A program made the translations under genes and the position numbers. The notes under the pieces are model-generated. The model was given only the letters and a program-made list of their open reading frames with translations, was not told where the DNA came from and did no database searches. From Macrosoma leucophasiata (taxonomy: Eukaryota; Arthropoda; Insecta; Lepidoptera; Hedylidae): DNA of 64,000 nucleotides. Position 1 is the first letter of the stretch. Every line of letters begins with the position of its first letter. The stretch lies in assembly GCA_036365455.1 (NCBI GenBank), contig JAWQUS010000011.1:7894001-7958000 (forward strand), given 5' to 3'. This document shows, in pieces, positions 38,441-52,500 of this stretch.

Positions 38441-41099
38441 TTTATTAAATTTTATTTTAATGGCCCGGTACCTGGTCGCGACACGGCAAATGGGAAACGC
38501 TGGCCTAGAGGAATCACTGGCAGCGTCACGTTCGTTTACATGAAAATAAAAATATATAATGATATATTTTGTCTCTATAAAACACGTACAAATGACAGAG
38601 ATAGCTTATATTTGCCGCATAAAATTAAGTTACATTTGAGTATTCAGCCATATGCCCTGTATCTATTAATAAACGGATCTGTGCCAGAACATGGCATTAA
38701 GATCTATGGAAAAACGTGATCTTACTATCGTCTCAAGGACCAAAAGAGATCTGTCTATTAACACGGACTTAAGAACGTGAACTCTTCAGTTGGTGTACGA
38801 AAATGCATATAATAATACTTATATGCCCGGTTACAAAGTCTATAAACAGGAGGATACCGATCTCTTACAGTACAGTTTATGAAAAAAGTATAGGTACATA
38901 TTTTATTCGTAGTCTTGATTTGATATCAATGGACAACCCGAGTCCTCTCCCCCCGAAGTCTTTTGAACCTATCCATTTGTATGTCATATTTTGAAACGTA
39001 AGTAGATATTTTCATAGAGTATGACTATACTTCATACGATTAGGTAGTGCCTACGTAAAACGATTTCTAACAATTTACATTTTAATAAGAAACCTCGTTG
39101 TACCTAACAATAAAGTAAATGAAATTGTTAGATAAAACCTAAACTAAACCTTCTTCGGGCAAAACCCTCACTTGATTGTTTTTATTTATTAAGTTGTAGA
39201 ACGGTTTCATATTATTATGTTACTAGTAAGGTTTACCCGCTAAGAAATTGAGGCAGGAAGTCACTAAATTGTATTCAAGCTAAAATATATCATGGGCCAG
39301 TGATATCAACTCTAAATCAACGTTGAAGATTTCTTCATTTTATACTTTAAAATAATGTTATTGCTAATCGGCACGCTATGTTGTATTTATTCATCATAGC
39401 TATATTAAATGGATAAGCATTAAGCGGTTCTGTCAGTACAAATTACAAATAATCCAACAGTGTTCAAGAATGTGAAATGATTGAAAGTAAGAACTTTAAG
39501 GGAGAGATATAAAACTCTCTAATTTCAAATAATAAATACAAAGCATTTTCTGTGTTTTAGTTGCAATAAGTGGTCTGTAGCTAATATATCTGTACTAATG
39601 TGCAACACTATTAGATTGTATTTAATTATCTATGGATTATTGTACATCCCTCGCTTGTGACTTGACATTACTAGTAATTGTCAAGTGAATCAGATCTCTC
39701 TCTTCGCCATCGACCGTCTAAGCGAACAGTGTTAATTTAAGCTCTCTGTATTTTATATTAAACTTGTTGGAAGTGATAAAATAAACGTCTCCAGACCTCA
39801 AGATTATTGTTTTATTGACGACAATACAATATTTACGTATATCGGAATCGTGATACTTATCTGATAAGAATAAGATTTCGAACAATTACAGACAACTACA
39901 CAAAAACCAGAGGTCCAAATTCAGATTCGTTGCCACACCTGAGATATTAGTTATTGTTTCTATCTCTTTATGATAGCTATTACGGAGCTATACATTACTA
40001 CATACGCCTTCGAGCCCCTACACTGGAACTCTACCACCATTTAAACAATCAGTCAGCCGGGGCCCTAGCCCGTGCCCCTGGCTACTAAGGCCACCCACGG
40101 GTCTGACTTGCAGGGCTTCCCACAAGCCCCTGTCTTAGGTTCCGGCCGTCTGAGGAGCCAGCTGAACCCTTGTGACCTAGTCCATATTTCGTATTACACA
40201 TAACATACGATAAAGAAAAGCCTTAGGAAAAACTACGACGCGAAGTGATAATTGTATGAAAGCTATGATAACAATCAAAATATCTATTGTATGATTCATT
40301 TTTTTTATTTCCTCTTACGATGGATAAATACAATTCAATAGTTCAATCGTGCAGGTGGAAATGTCGATCTCAACGGTCCCGTGTAAAGTGGCATTTAACT
40401 TTATCGCGTCGATCTCATTAAATTATCGGAACAACGCCTTAAACTGCCTGTTTTTAGTTGCAACTTGAGCTCTTTTCGCATTAAACGTAAAATCATGAGC
40501 CAGATTACAGTTTCTTGATCCCTCCCCGGACAGGTGTAAAACATAATCTGAGGGATACAATCTAAATTGATCTGGAATGCTTTTAGAATACGGTAGGTTT
40601 TAGATTGATGGGCAACTCCCTGGCGTAAGTCTCTGCTAATAGTCAGATTTCGTCACAAATGATAGTTTAGTAAGCTACAAATGTTGCCTACACAACAAAA
40701 ACTTGTATTAAATTTGCGGTGAACGGAACCACATCAAATTTTATCTCGGATTTGTATTGCCCTGACAGCGAGTTTACTCGCTTCCTTTGCGCTTCGATAT
40801 TTATTTGTCTATTATAGGCATGACTTACATTTATTGGAACTTACACCTCTAACTAGCTATCAGCGGTAGATTTGAGTGCCAATTGTAACCATTGAAAATG
40901 TTTAATATATATATCCGATTTAATCTTTACATTGTAGGTAAATATTACGAAGAGTATGCTAGTTGATGAAAAATATACAGAATAACATCATTTAAAGCCT
41001 TAAAATCTGCAATAAATAAAAGCATTGTTTATATGGTCAAAACAAGAACTTTAATATCGAAGTTATTAATTAAAAAAATGGAAAGAACAAATAGTTTTC
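38441..41099. other. Mostly unassigned AT-rich DNA
   Basis: Holds the diverged SINE relative near 39890-40050 and a GC-rich scrap at 40060-40180 (GGGGCCCTAGCCCGTGCCCC), probably a LINE piece. Nothing else recognised. Confidence 0.4.
39890..40050 (-). repeat. Diverged SINE family A relative
   Basis: Only scattered lines remain: CCAGAGGTCCAAATTCAGAT, GTTGCCACACCTGAG and CTGGAACTCTACCACCATT. Confidence 0.4.
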
Positions 41100-41320
41100 G
41101 GGCAGGGATCGAACGACGACGAATTATCATCATCCCTCCCTCCGCACGTGAAGCGTAACAGAGGAAGGGGATGGTTCGGGGGTCGAGGAAGTCCTCATTC
41201 CCGGGCCTATCTGCCCCCGAAGCGTCGGGGGCGTGTATAGGTGTATAGGGATCGAACCTTTCAACCTCTGGATAACTAACCCAACCACTTTACCACTAAG
41301 CTACTGAAGCTCCACCGGGC
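41100..41320 (-). repeat. tRNA-like SINE (family D)
   Basis: Minus strand: GGAGCTTCAGTAGCTTAGTGG (A box) and AGGTTCGATCCCT (B box, 41248-41259). The body follows towards 41100, where a second B-box-like GTTCGATCCCTG occurs. Only one copy is present in the window. Confidence 0.6.
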
Positions 41321-41998
41321 ATCGTTTTTTAACCGAGTTCAAAAACGAGAAGGTTCTCAATTCCGCCGGTATATTTTTTCGCCTTTTCGATTTAACCTGC
41401 CTACTTTTGGAGTCGTGAACGATGTCCATTGATAACTAATATATACAACCGATATGATAGACTTTGCAGTTTACACAATATCGTTAAGATGTCGCTGTAC
41501 GTACCCTTAATAATTGTCATATTTCATTTTTCGCAATAACACATACGAGTGAATTTAGAGAAGATGAATAATTCAATTTTGCTTCAAAGATTCCACTTAA
41601 TATTCATTACACCATGGATCTTCTACCATTAATAATACTGATATTAGTTTTGAAGACGTGAAAGTGTTTATGTAAGAGTGGTGCATCCGCAGTTTGCATG
41701 AACTTACGTAAAGATCATAAGGTCAAAGCTGCAGATGAGATAGGATTAGCATATAATGATGAAAAAACCTTATATTTTCGTGGGTATTTGAAATATTTGA
41801 CCTTTTTATTTCAACATCAAAAATATAGCGATGTGATATGAGATTAATCGTTAAATGGCATCTCATTACGCTATAGGTATGATAGTTATTACTAATTAGA
41901 TAGGTCATTGTGATGCTCGATTTTTGATCGAATTCGTCTGAATATTTGGAGTTTTTAGGAATAGATGTGTACTTATTTCTTTCACGTACCACCACGTA

Positions 41999-42302
41999 AT
42001 AATAAAAATGGCAACCCTTGATACGTCCCACTGCTGGGCACGAGTCTCTCCCCTTCTCGGGAGGAGGCCTAGAGCTTCCTCCACCACGCTGCTCCAATGC
42101 GGGTTGGTGGAGATACGGGTAAGTGGCCAATCCGCTGTCGGATGTTTTCAAACCGCCCATAAGGCCTCCGACAAGGTTTAACGACTGCTATCTATCGATA
42201 GCAACCGGGATCGACGGCTTAACGTCCAAAGCACGGAATCGCGCATTTTAATTTGCCACTAGCGGTCACCCATCACACACCCGACCGCGCCCGTATCGCT
42301 TA
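41999..42302 (-). repeat. 5S-like SINE, 5'-truncated, with 11-bp target duplication
   Basis: It has the same body and ATT-rich tail as 15951-16313 but stops inside the 5S-like region. Exact duplication ACCACCACGTA flanks it (41988-41998 and 42303-42313), showing retrotransposition of an incomplete copy. Confidence 0.85.
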
Positions 42303-42313
42303 ACCACCACGTA

Positions 42314-43789
42314 CCATAAATTAAATAACAGTGTGTTTGCTGTGAAGATGTATTGATATGCCTACATAAATACGATGGATTAAGTAAAGTCCTTTCATGC
42401 ATTTTTTTTTTAGTTTTTTACAGTATATGGGTATTTTTTATTATTTTAATTGATGACGATAGCAAACACGCTTGTGGACGTCATTGGTGGTAAATTAATA
42501 CTGCAACCTATAAATACATAGACAACTACACAAAAACCCGAGGTGTAGGTAATTGTAGCTTACGCGATGCCACTTGATTTTGTAATAGCAATTGCGGAGG
42601 CTATATTTCGTACAATGTATTTGTAGTAAATGAACGCATAGTTCCAAGTAAAAAGTTTGTTGATAAATATGTAGGTACAATCCATGCATCATAGAATACA
42701 ACATACTAACCTATGCGATTATTGATAACTTCACAATTACCTACAAAAAGATTTATTTTTTATTCCCAATCAATATCATCATCAATTCCATCACAATCAG
42801 AGATTCCCAACACCGAACGTCCGGAACACAGCAGCTCATTATACCAAGATGAAATCAGCAGTCTGCACGCATGAGATGCGATCTAGATACCATTGTAGAC
42901 ATCCCTAGTGGGGATGGGTCTATGGAAAAGTAAATATTATCACGCGTTTCACAGGATCACGGATTCATCCTTGATAGAAATCATGATGTCGCGATGGGAT
43001 GAGCATTATACAATGACTTTTACCGTCGAACCAACCAAGCGAAACGGCGCTGTGGGCGTATCTACTTTGGGGTTCACATACCTCACGGAATATCGCAAGC
43101 ACTGTTATTTGTCATTTTGTCCTATCTGAGATGGGAGCCAATTCTCTTGACTTCACTTACATAAAGTATTATTATAGTTTAGGTATTGTGTATGGGTGTA
43201 CAAAGACAACAAATACTTTTTTTGTTTTTTACACTTTTTTACACACCCACTAAATATACCTAAACGCGAAGGTTTGTAAGGAGGGATCGATGAATAGAGT
43301 CTAATGGGTTCAGTAAAAAAATATTTTTTTTACTGAACCCATTAGAAAAGGACAATTGAGGTCCTTTTTGTGATATATTAATACAGGTATACATAATAGT
43401 TCTTAGTTTAGATATTGAGTGATGACTGCAGCTTATAGAAATTTGTCGGGTCAGATAGTCTATATTCTATAACATACTTTTCTGTACTCCTCTACATTGT
43501 CGACATGACGAGTCTTCCAGCCATTTATCGCTAGCGCAGATCATTGTTACCTTCTAAACACCTTCATAAAAGGTTGCCCTTTGCATCGTTACTTACGAAA
43601 TGACAGTAAAACTCAGTTCTCAGAACGTTACTCAACGTAATCTACGATGTTCTGTATGACTTTTATCTTGTATTCCCTAAGAAAATCTCATTTGAACCCT
43701 GCACTTACGTTCAACAACTTGCGTAAACTTCAGCTTAAATTGGATGAGTTATACAATCGGATATAGAAACAACCAATAGAACAAGCCTG
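42314..43789. other. Unassigned, apart from the palindrome at 43301
   Basis: A weak SINE family A relative may lie at 42455-42550. No gene seen. Confidence 0.4.
43301..43345. repeat. Perfect palindrome, 21-bp arms
   Basis: CTAATGGGTTCAGTAAAAAAA (43301-43321) is the exact reverse complement of 43325-43345, with a 3-base centre. The surroundings are not part of a recognised element. Confidence 0.95.
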
Positions 43790-44074
43790 AAAAATGTAAT
43801 GGTAGTGCCAAACAAGCATGCAGTTCACATTGATGTTAAGTGATGACTGCAGCCTATAGACGTCCACACAAAGTTCAGAGAACAAAATGCAGATGCGTTA
43901 CCACTTCTCAGGCCCAAGGTGTCACGCCCCCGTGCCGGAAATAACAGGGCCGTACATTACCACCTGACCGGAACACGATAGTGCTGAACACTACCATTTA
44001 GCGGCCAGTATATTAGGAAATGCAGTGGTGCTTACGCCCGCGTTCTCCGTCATTGGACTACCACTAGTAAAAAT
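43790..44074 (-). repeat. SINE family A copy, full length
   Basis: ATGTAATGGTAGTGCC start, complete body and an end with CACTAGTAAAAAT. The head hairpin is damaged. Confidence 0.85.
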
Positions 44075-46000
44075 CTTTCCAACAGTAAAAAACCATTTCG
44101 TTTTAACTTAGTCCAAATTATTACTAAGTAGGTACCTACATTGAAAATTGTGTAAATGGTTGTGGTGTGTAAGTTAGCTTAGGTCAATCAACAAAAACTG
44201 TTAGAGCAGCGATAAGTACTTCCTCGATGGTTATAATATCTACAGACATTACTTTCCATTCATTTTATACGAATAGCAACATTTTAATCTTATGCAATGG
44301 CTTTTGAACGCTCTAAATATGTTTAGTGGTTTGACACGTTTGATATGCTTGCTTTATTTACCCACACTTATCTTACAGATTAAGTAATGAGTGTAAAACG
44401 AGATTTACGATCGAGTTGATTGGTTCCTTGTTAATCTTACTCAAAAGATAAATATTGCGAACTGGTTGGTTTTCTGTTTGTATATCGATATAAACCCTTC
44501 GACACTAAATTGCTAGTCATTCTGGAACATAATTTTAAGTCCAAGTTAACAGAACTTTGATAGCAAATATTATTTTGCCAGTAACCAACGCTCTATATAC
44601 AACAGACTTTAATAATGAAAACTAGACAGTACGGACACGGAACTGGAATTGCCAGTTCATCGTTACGCAGACGAGTTATAGCGTTCTATAGAAGAAACAT
44701 TACCTTATTTGAATCTAACAAAGTTGCTACGGTATTTAGTATTGCCACCCATGACTATGTTTTCGCGCCATCGGATGTTCGGCCGCGAAGAACATTTTCT
44801 CTAGCATGACATTTTCATTGAACTTTATAGCAAACTAGCGACTCGCCCCGTTTTCGCACGGGTACAATGTATTGTTTATTTATGCGGCGAATTAAGATGA
44901 AACATGAACCAGTTTTTACCAGTTAGACCTTAAGCAATTCATCTGTAACTGCTTCTTATTTCACACAGTAGTTTTTCTGTGATGCGAGTACAAACATACA
45001 GGCAGAAAGACAAAAAAAAACAAAAATAAAATTGGCATCTACTGGCTCTATGAAGATCTCCCTCTTAATTTTTGTTTAATATCTTTCAGTGAACAGAAAT
45101 AGTAAAGTTAAGGTTTTAATAAATGCGCAGATGTACTGCAAATATGAATAGGTAATTTGACCAAAATTAACAATCGCTCCATTTTCATCTTTCATTTCTA
45201 CTATTGAGCATTGCCATAGACATGTATGGCAATACTAAATGGGTAGAATAATAGTGTTCATTGTAAAAATATTTCCAATAAAATGCACGAACCACATAAA
45301 ATGTCTGTAATTCATATCAAATGCAATGATTGACATAGAGCTTTCAAGATAGTAGGAGGAAAATATGTGTAGGTATGTAGGTATATAGGCTATTTAAACT
45401 TTTCCTATAGTATTTTAGATGATTGGACATTTTTCTGTAATTAATTGATACTCGTACTAAACATGGGCGTTTACATTTAATGTACTTACTAGTGTTGCTC
45501 TGGCCCTGAACACTTTCTATTTTTTTTTACTGATAACAACAATAAGCCAAATGTCAATTTGTTATCTTAACTAGCTGTGTGGTCGATGTTTTAACTAAAG
45601 CTACTTAGATTTAACACGATTACAACACTAGTAGAATTAAAAACCAAGAGTAGATTAATCCTGTACTTAAGACGATAAATTGTTAATCCTATCAAACGTT
45701 CATCCAAGTTAAATGTTATTAAACCAATAAATACGGTTACAAATTAAAACAAAAGCCGTAATAACAGCTTATCACAGGTGGGAAAGGTGCTTATCCGTGA
45801 TTCAAGTGCAGGAAACAGTTGACGCACTAATAAATTCATGTTTGTTCCCGTAGTTGTTCTCTTGTATTTATCGACATCATGTTTTATGTGCTTGATTAAT
45901 GCGTATCAACTTGAAGTCTTGTAACATATAAGATGATTTTTAAATACTTGAATTGCAATTCATGGATGGACATATTAAACTATTTTTACGTAATTACGAA
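44075..46000. other. Unassigned AT-rich DNA
   Basis: A scrap at 44830-44880 (GACTCGCCCCGTTTTCGCACGGG) looks like the end of a dispersed repeat. A 64-codon open frame at 44615-44809 has no recognisable domain. Confidence 0.4.
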
Positions 46001-46216
46001 ACTGCCTCGGTAGCCTGGTAGCAGGCCACTACTACTACGCTGAGGTCCTGGGTTCGATTCCCGGGTAGGGGTTAAGGTCGAAATGCAGGTGCGTTACCAC
46101 TCCTGAGGCCTAAGGTGTTACGCCTCTGTGCCGGAAATTACAGGGCCGTACATGACCGGAACACCTGACCACCTGACCGGAACACGATAGTGCTGAACAC
46201 TACCATTTAGCGGCAA
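46001..46216. repeat. Fusion of a family B SINE head and family A SINE body
   Basis: 46001-46072 (plus) is the tRNA-like head with B box GGTTCGATTCC. It switches directly to family A (minus), from AAGGTCGAAATGCAGGTGCG through CCATTTAGCGGCAA. The family A part has a small internal tandem duplication of CACCTGACC. Confidence 0.75.
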
Positions 46217-46797
46217 TAGCTTATTTAGCTTTTTTTTAAATACCTGTGTAACAAACAATACTTGAAGTTGTAACTTTTATATTTATAAAAAAGTAATAAA
46301 GTAGGTAGCTACATATATTATTGAGATCTTGGGGGATATCCCCCAGACGACATGAAATCGTAATTCATTCAAATATTTATTACGTACGACAAAAAATCGT
46401 AACCAAATCAAATACCTATTTCAAGTAGCTATATTAATCACGTCTGTCAATGATTCTAGTCCAAGAAATAGGTCTATTTTTCAACATTACTTCTCTCACC
46501 AATTTTTAGATTGTGCAAATATTGACGCAGTTTATTTTAATCAAATAATAAACGTGTAACAGGATTGAATGTACAACCCGAAACTAGGTAGTTCAGAGTC
46601 GATAATCGAATCGATTTCAGACATTTTTGATGTTGGTAATATTTTGTCCCAAAGTTAATTAAAATTAAGGAAATTATGGTCACCCCCATTTGATGAACAG
46701 TCAATACAAACGAAAATGAGACTAACGTCTATCCGAAATAAAATGCTAGTCTCAACAAGTTTATTAGAACTCGTTGAGACGTGATTTTTATTATAAA

Positions 46798-47709
46798 CTA
46801 GCTGTTGCCCGCGGCTTCGCCCACGTGGATTTCGTTTTTTAAATAATTCAAATTTTACGATCCCGCGGAAATGTCCCAATCAAGTTAACTATTTTCATAT
46901 TGTCTAAAAATTAGAAAATTCTGTATAAACTTTTTTAACTTTATCTTGTTTTTTTAGTGACAAATAGTCTGCATACCAATTTTTGGCAGTCGTTTATCTC
47001 TGGTTCTATTGGGATTTTTCCATTTTCTGGAAATTTCTCAGTACCTCGAAGTTTGGTAATGTGCCCGGAGATGTCAACAGGCTCACCATCTGTTACATGG
47101 GCCCAAACGTAACCGGCAAATAGTCGGTGCTTGCAAGCATTATTATTGCCTTTCCTTGTGCCAACCCCTTCGGGATTACAGGCGTGAAGTTATGTTACAT
47201 TTCAAAGAGTCAGTATACCAAGTTTTAATTTTTCTGCCTTGGAAATTGCGGAATGCTCCTACAAACCTCCATCCGCTATTTTAGGAAGGTAGGCATGTAT
47301 CCAAAAAAATAATTTAAGTAAATTCTGTTTTTTTAGTAACAAAGAGTCCGCATACCAATTTTTGACTTTCCACCTTGAACACTGCGGAAATCCCAATACA
47401 ATTTTCACTCCCTCTTATAAGGAGATGTGGCTAGATTTCTAAAAAAAAAAGATGGACGTATTGTTTGTTAGGCTCAAAGAATTCGCGTACCAAGTTTTAA
47501 CTTTGTACCTTGCAAATTGTGGTATGCTCCATTTAAATATCCACCTCCTATTTTAGGGGGAGGGGAATATAAGAAGACAAAAAGTTGCCTATGTCACTCT
47601 GCACCTTTTCAAGTATCTCTACATAGAAAATTACACCAATCCGTTGCTCCGTTTTGACGTGAAAGACGGACAAACAAACACACTTCCACATTTATAATCT
47701 TAGTATAGA
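46798..47709 (-). mobile_element. Helitron-like element holding a SINE
   Basis: Minus strand: starts TCTATACTAAGATTATAAATG and ends GGCGAAGCCGCGGGCAACAGCTAG before T. The GAAGCCGCGGGC portion forms a terminal hairpin. A family B SINE fragment lies inside at 46998-47196. Confidence 0.75.
46998..47196 (+). repeat. Family B SINE, 3' part
   Basis: From TGGTTCTATTGGGATTTTTCC to GGGATTACAGGCGTGAAGTTATG; the tRNA-like head is missing. Inserted in the Helitron-like element. Confidence 0.75.
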
Positions 47710-47739
47710 CAGTATGGATTTATTAAGGAAGGTAATATA

Positions 47740-48393
47740 CAACTTCATATTCTGTGAAAATTTTAAGCGTCTACTTGCTATGTACCGTTGTTAATATCGA
47801 GCAGAAAATATAATTTTGTCGTTATAGCGGTAACAGAAATACATAATTTGTGAAAATTTTAGCTTTCTAACTATCATTGTTTATGAGATACAGCCTGGTG
47901 ACAGACAGACGGACGGATGGACAGATAGATAGACAGCAAAGTATTACAAATTAGAAATAGAGTCCTTTTTTATCTTTTAGATACGGAACGCTAAAAAAGA
48001 TAGAAGATAGATGCAGAATAGTCCAAAAATATTCGATATGTTTCTTAAAATTGACATAACTTTTTTATTTCTGAACCGACCGGACATGAAACAAACACTA
48101 AATGTTAAGTAAAACTTACCACAATATATTAGTGCACAAACACACAGACAAACACATTTTTCCGGGATAAAAAGTACCCAGTGTTGTGCGCCAAAGCCAA
48201 AATACCAAGTTTCATCGTAATTGGACCGGTAGATTTTGTGTGATGCTTTAACAAACAGACAGACAGACAGACAAAAAATTGTCTAATCACATTTTGTGTT
48301 CGGTATCGATCTAGTAACATCCCCTGGTGTTTATTTTTTCAATATTTTTAATGTACAGAATTTACACTTCTACAGTTTTATCATAAGTATAGA
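47740..48393 (-). mobile_element. Helitron-like element, 3'-truncated
   Basis: The minus strand begins TCTATACTTATGATAAAACTG (48393) preceded by A, as in 27104-28302, and is similar through both tetranucleotide runs. The CTAG end is missing. Confidence 0.7.
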
Positions 48394-48772
48394 TAATAAA
48401 TTACCAAATAAAATAGTGGAAAATAAAAATTAATCTTATTACTAGCGAGTGTTAAACAACGGTACGCAAGTTACGCTACATCACTTTTTTTCGGTTCGTG
48501 TTTAATGTGTAGCCGTAGGTAGAGGTAGGGTAAGTATATATAGGGTAAGTAATAAGTAAGTATAGGGTAAGTAAGGGTAAGCATGGTGTGCATACTGTTC
48601 GTACAAATTGAGGACAACTTATTTCTTAAATAAAAAATATTAAATACATAATTATGTAATTTCAGTTCATGTATTATAATTATAACTCGATTTTCTAATC
48701 GAGGTGTTAGATAGTGTGCATTATTCACGTTACATGTTGTAGAAGTGTGAATGTTAAATCCATTTATTTATG

Positions 48773-48953
48773 ACTAGTTATGCCCACGACTTCGTCCGTA
48801 TAGTGTGATGTTATATTTAGGTATAGCCTACAGCCTAACACTAAAAGAATTATTCAAATCGGTCCAGTAGTTCCTGAGATTAGCGCGTCCAAACAAACAA
48901 ACAAACTCTACAGCTTTATGTTTTTATAAGTCTTATAGATACATGCCCTCGGT
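48773..48953 (-). mobile_element. Short Helitron-like element
   Basis: The minus strand ends CGGACGAAGTCGTGGGCATAACTAG before T and contains the line GAACTACTGGACCGATTTGAA. Confidence 0.55.
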
Positions 48954-49234
48954 ATCTAGATACCTATAGTTCGTATAAAATATATTTATCAAAAAGAGAT
49001 AAACTCAAAAACGATTTTTACAATAACAGGTATCACGTTAACCACCGTTCTGTCTGATGGTGAGACCAAGTCTTAGGGATCGGCGTGCGTGTATGAAGAG
49101 AATGATGGAGGTAGACGAGGCACGAGAGGTTTGTCAGGACCGGTATATCTAGCGCTCTACACTATCTGCCTACCCCGTTAGGGACCTGACGTGAAGATAC
49201 ATACATACATACGTTAACCACCACCTTTTTTAAG

Positions 49235-49527
49235 TTTTTTTTTTTTATGTAACAAAAGTGGCAAACAAGCGTGCTGTTCACATTGATGTTAAGTGATGTC
49301 TGCAGCTTATAGACACTTACACAATGACCAGAGGTCAAAATGCAGATGCGCTGCCACTCCTGAGGCATTAGGTGTTATGCCTCTGTGCCGGAAATTACAG
49401 AGCCGTACATTACCACCTGACCGGAACACGATAGTGCTGAACACTACCATTTAGCGGCAAGTATATTAGGTAATGCGGTGGTGCCTACGCCCGCGAGCTC
49501 CGTCACTGGAGCTCTACCACCAGTAAA
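49235..49527 (-). repeat. SINE family A copy, full length
   Basis: A 13-base T run, ATGTAACAAAAGTGGC, the consensus body, GAGCTCCGTCACTGGAGCTC and ACCACCAGTAAA. Confidence 0.9.
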
Positions 49528-52500
49528 TAAAATGTAGGTATGACAATTAAATACGATCAAATTTTGTATCATATTTACCACATATTTACCTACTAACTTT
49601 CATCATTTATCAGACAAAAGTAGTATCTATACATAAATAGCTAAATGGCGATTGTTGCATAGCTACTCCACGACGGGCACGGATTCCAGGTTCCAGTGCG
49701 AGTAAAGCCGTTTAAGGAAATAATCCATTAACATTTTACCCGTAACTACATATTCGAAGTAATCTGACCAAATGTAAGGCATTCTGTTGCAATTAAACAG
49801 CTTCGATTTCCACGAGAGGTTTTACTGTGCAGGAAGTGTAGGGGTACTCAACGTGATAATTATATTGTCCTTCGGAATAGAAATTGCACATGCTTAGCTT
49901 AGCTATAACTTTGGTAGTAGGTAGGTACGGAATGCGAAAAAAACACACATACAAACTTATTATATTCTCTATGAAAATTGTGAATTTGGAACAGGTAAGT
50001 TCATATTGTTGAAAAGAATTGTACCTAAGCGATCTTTTTCATTTTTCTACAAAAATGGGTTTTATTAGTAAATAAAGAATTTTATTCATGTCCTTTACTA
50101 ATATCCGAGGGTATCACTGGAAAACTTTAGTAATAGAAAAATCCCAATATCACTTTGGTACTTCTCGGCCTTTACCTTACACATCATTTTCATAAATGGA
50201 AGCATATAACATTCGGTTTCACCACTAAAATTAAAACCTGGGTAATATTCTAGAAGAAATTATAATCGTAAAGCAGACCGTAGTATTATTACATATTCTC
50301 TGCCGTTGATAAGATGAAGGAATACCAAACCTCACACATCGGTTCACATAAATTAAATTAATTTATTTGAAGAGTAAATAGAGACTGCGCATACGCAATT
50401 CAAACATATCTTATCCGTTAAGATAATAATGATGTTAATAAATTAATAATTATTCCTTTGTATGTCGATAATATTCAGCGGATGTAAATGTAATAAATCT
50501 TAATTTAAAGTAATGTTTTTGCAATTTATAATTATATTATTCTATTGACATATTCTTAACATAATAATTAAATACCAGAATGTAAAATTATATTAGATCA
50601 AATATTCTAAGTAATATCTATTTCATTTCATACAAAATTCTCAAAGGAAATGTAACTTTTAAAAAATACTGTTTTATCTACAAAATCAAGTTCGAAACTA
50701 GAACAAATAAAGTAGACTTCATTCACATGTCAATCATTCTCACTCTTATAATTATTTAAATTAAAGATTATACAACATGAAACATTTTCCGGCCGAATGA
50801 ATGAGAAAATAAGTCTCTATAAAGTTTTTGGATGCATGATTTAGGTACCTATAATTAACACCCACTCAAACCGGAATATTTCAAATATGTTTATACTGTT
50901 ATCCTATGACCTTGTCTCTGATTTAATAACCAATACATCATCCATAAATTACCTCTCTTAATATGTGTCTCCCAAGAAATAATATAATTTTAAGTGCTAC
51001 ATAAATTATCACAAACAATCACTGACCTGACTTCACTGTCAATTCAAAACCCAATCGGAATTATTTTTTCTTTTCTAAATATTACGTCACCATCCCAGGT
51101 AAGCTACAGCACAGTCTTTTCAGCACAATTTAATTCTCACACTCAAATTAACGTCCGTTCTACTTAACATTTATAAACTGTTAGGAACACCTTTTGACAC
51201 TATCCAATTAAAATGCTCACTTGGTGATTTTTCCTGTCCAGAACAATCTGATTTGGTAGCCGCTGTCTCACTGGTGTATCACTAATGCATTCCTAACAAA
51301 GCCCTGCTAGACTCATTATCCTAGAACAGGTAGCTAATGCAGCTTTGCAACGACTTCTATTATACCACTTAAACACGCAGTGGAGCCAACTTTAGTTTCT
51401 TTTAATAGGTGCCTTCCGGAGTAATTCACATAGGTGCTAAAATCTCACACAGATGAGAAGACTAGTAGGTATGTAGTGAATTTAATAAACTTTCAGAAGT
51501 ACAATATATTAGTTATTGATGTTAATGTGAAAAATCAAATGGGTCATATTTTTCTATTGTTTTACGCTTAACGAGATACGCAAGAGAAAAAAGTATAGCA
51601 AAATATTCTACGATAGTTCAATCTCGATATCAATGTGGATATGGATATAGTCGTCATCTTAAGCCTAATCCGAAAAAATCATTAGAATATATTATAGTAA
51701 GTATGTGTATAATAAAATAAAAAAAATCATCCAATTACAGATTTCAATTTTAACTTTAACAAATATTGTGGTGCAACCCATTCTTAAGGCTCAATTACAC
51801 AGCATTAGTTAAAAAAGTGATAATTTTTTATTTCACATTATGTGACATTGATTTCATTTCAATATCACTGTCTCATAATAATGTATCGTTTGTTAATCGA
51901 ACTTTTACAATCTAATTTCAAATTGGAGATATTTGCGAAGATAATTATTACAACTGGTTTCTTGCTATCACATTTGGACAATGAACAGACATTCAAGGCC
52001 ATATAGTGTTCATAATTGGATTGTTATCATGTCTATGTATTATTTAAGAACTTATTATTTTCTTGATACGTTATAGTATCAAAAACAAACGTCATTGTTA
52101 TAATCGTGACATTTAATTATGTCAAAAATAACATCATTATATTTTGTCAAAGTCAAAAAACAGTCACGTGGCATTCGAGTATAACTACTAATTAAATCAG
52201 AACATTTAAATTGAACATTAACTTGTCTTAATAATCACCATTTGACATTTGAGTACTAACGAGCTATCGTGATTAAAATAAAATTGGTATAAAATTTAAA
52301 CAAAACTAGGCCATTTGTTTGAATTTCAAATTGACACAATGGCATTTAAATCATCGGCTATAAATAGTTTAATGGGAATTGTTAAATTTCTCACAACTTA
52401 ATCGTTTACAAACGAACTCATTATAGGGCGGGCTATCGGAATAAGCAATATATTAATGATGATTTCGTAACTTAGTGGAGATAAGTTCGCCATTATTGTA

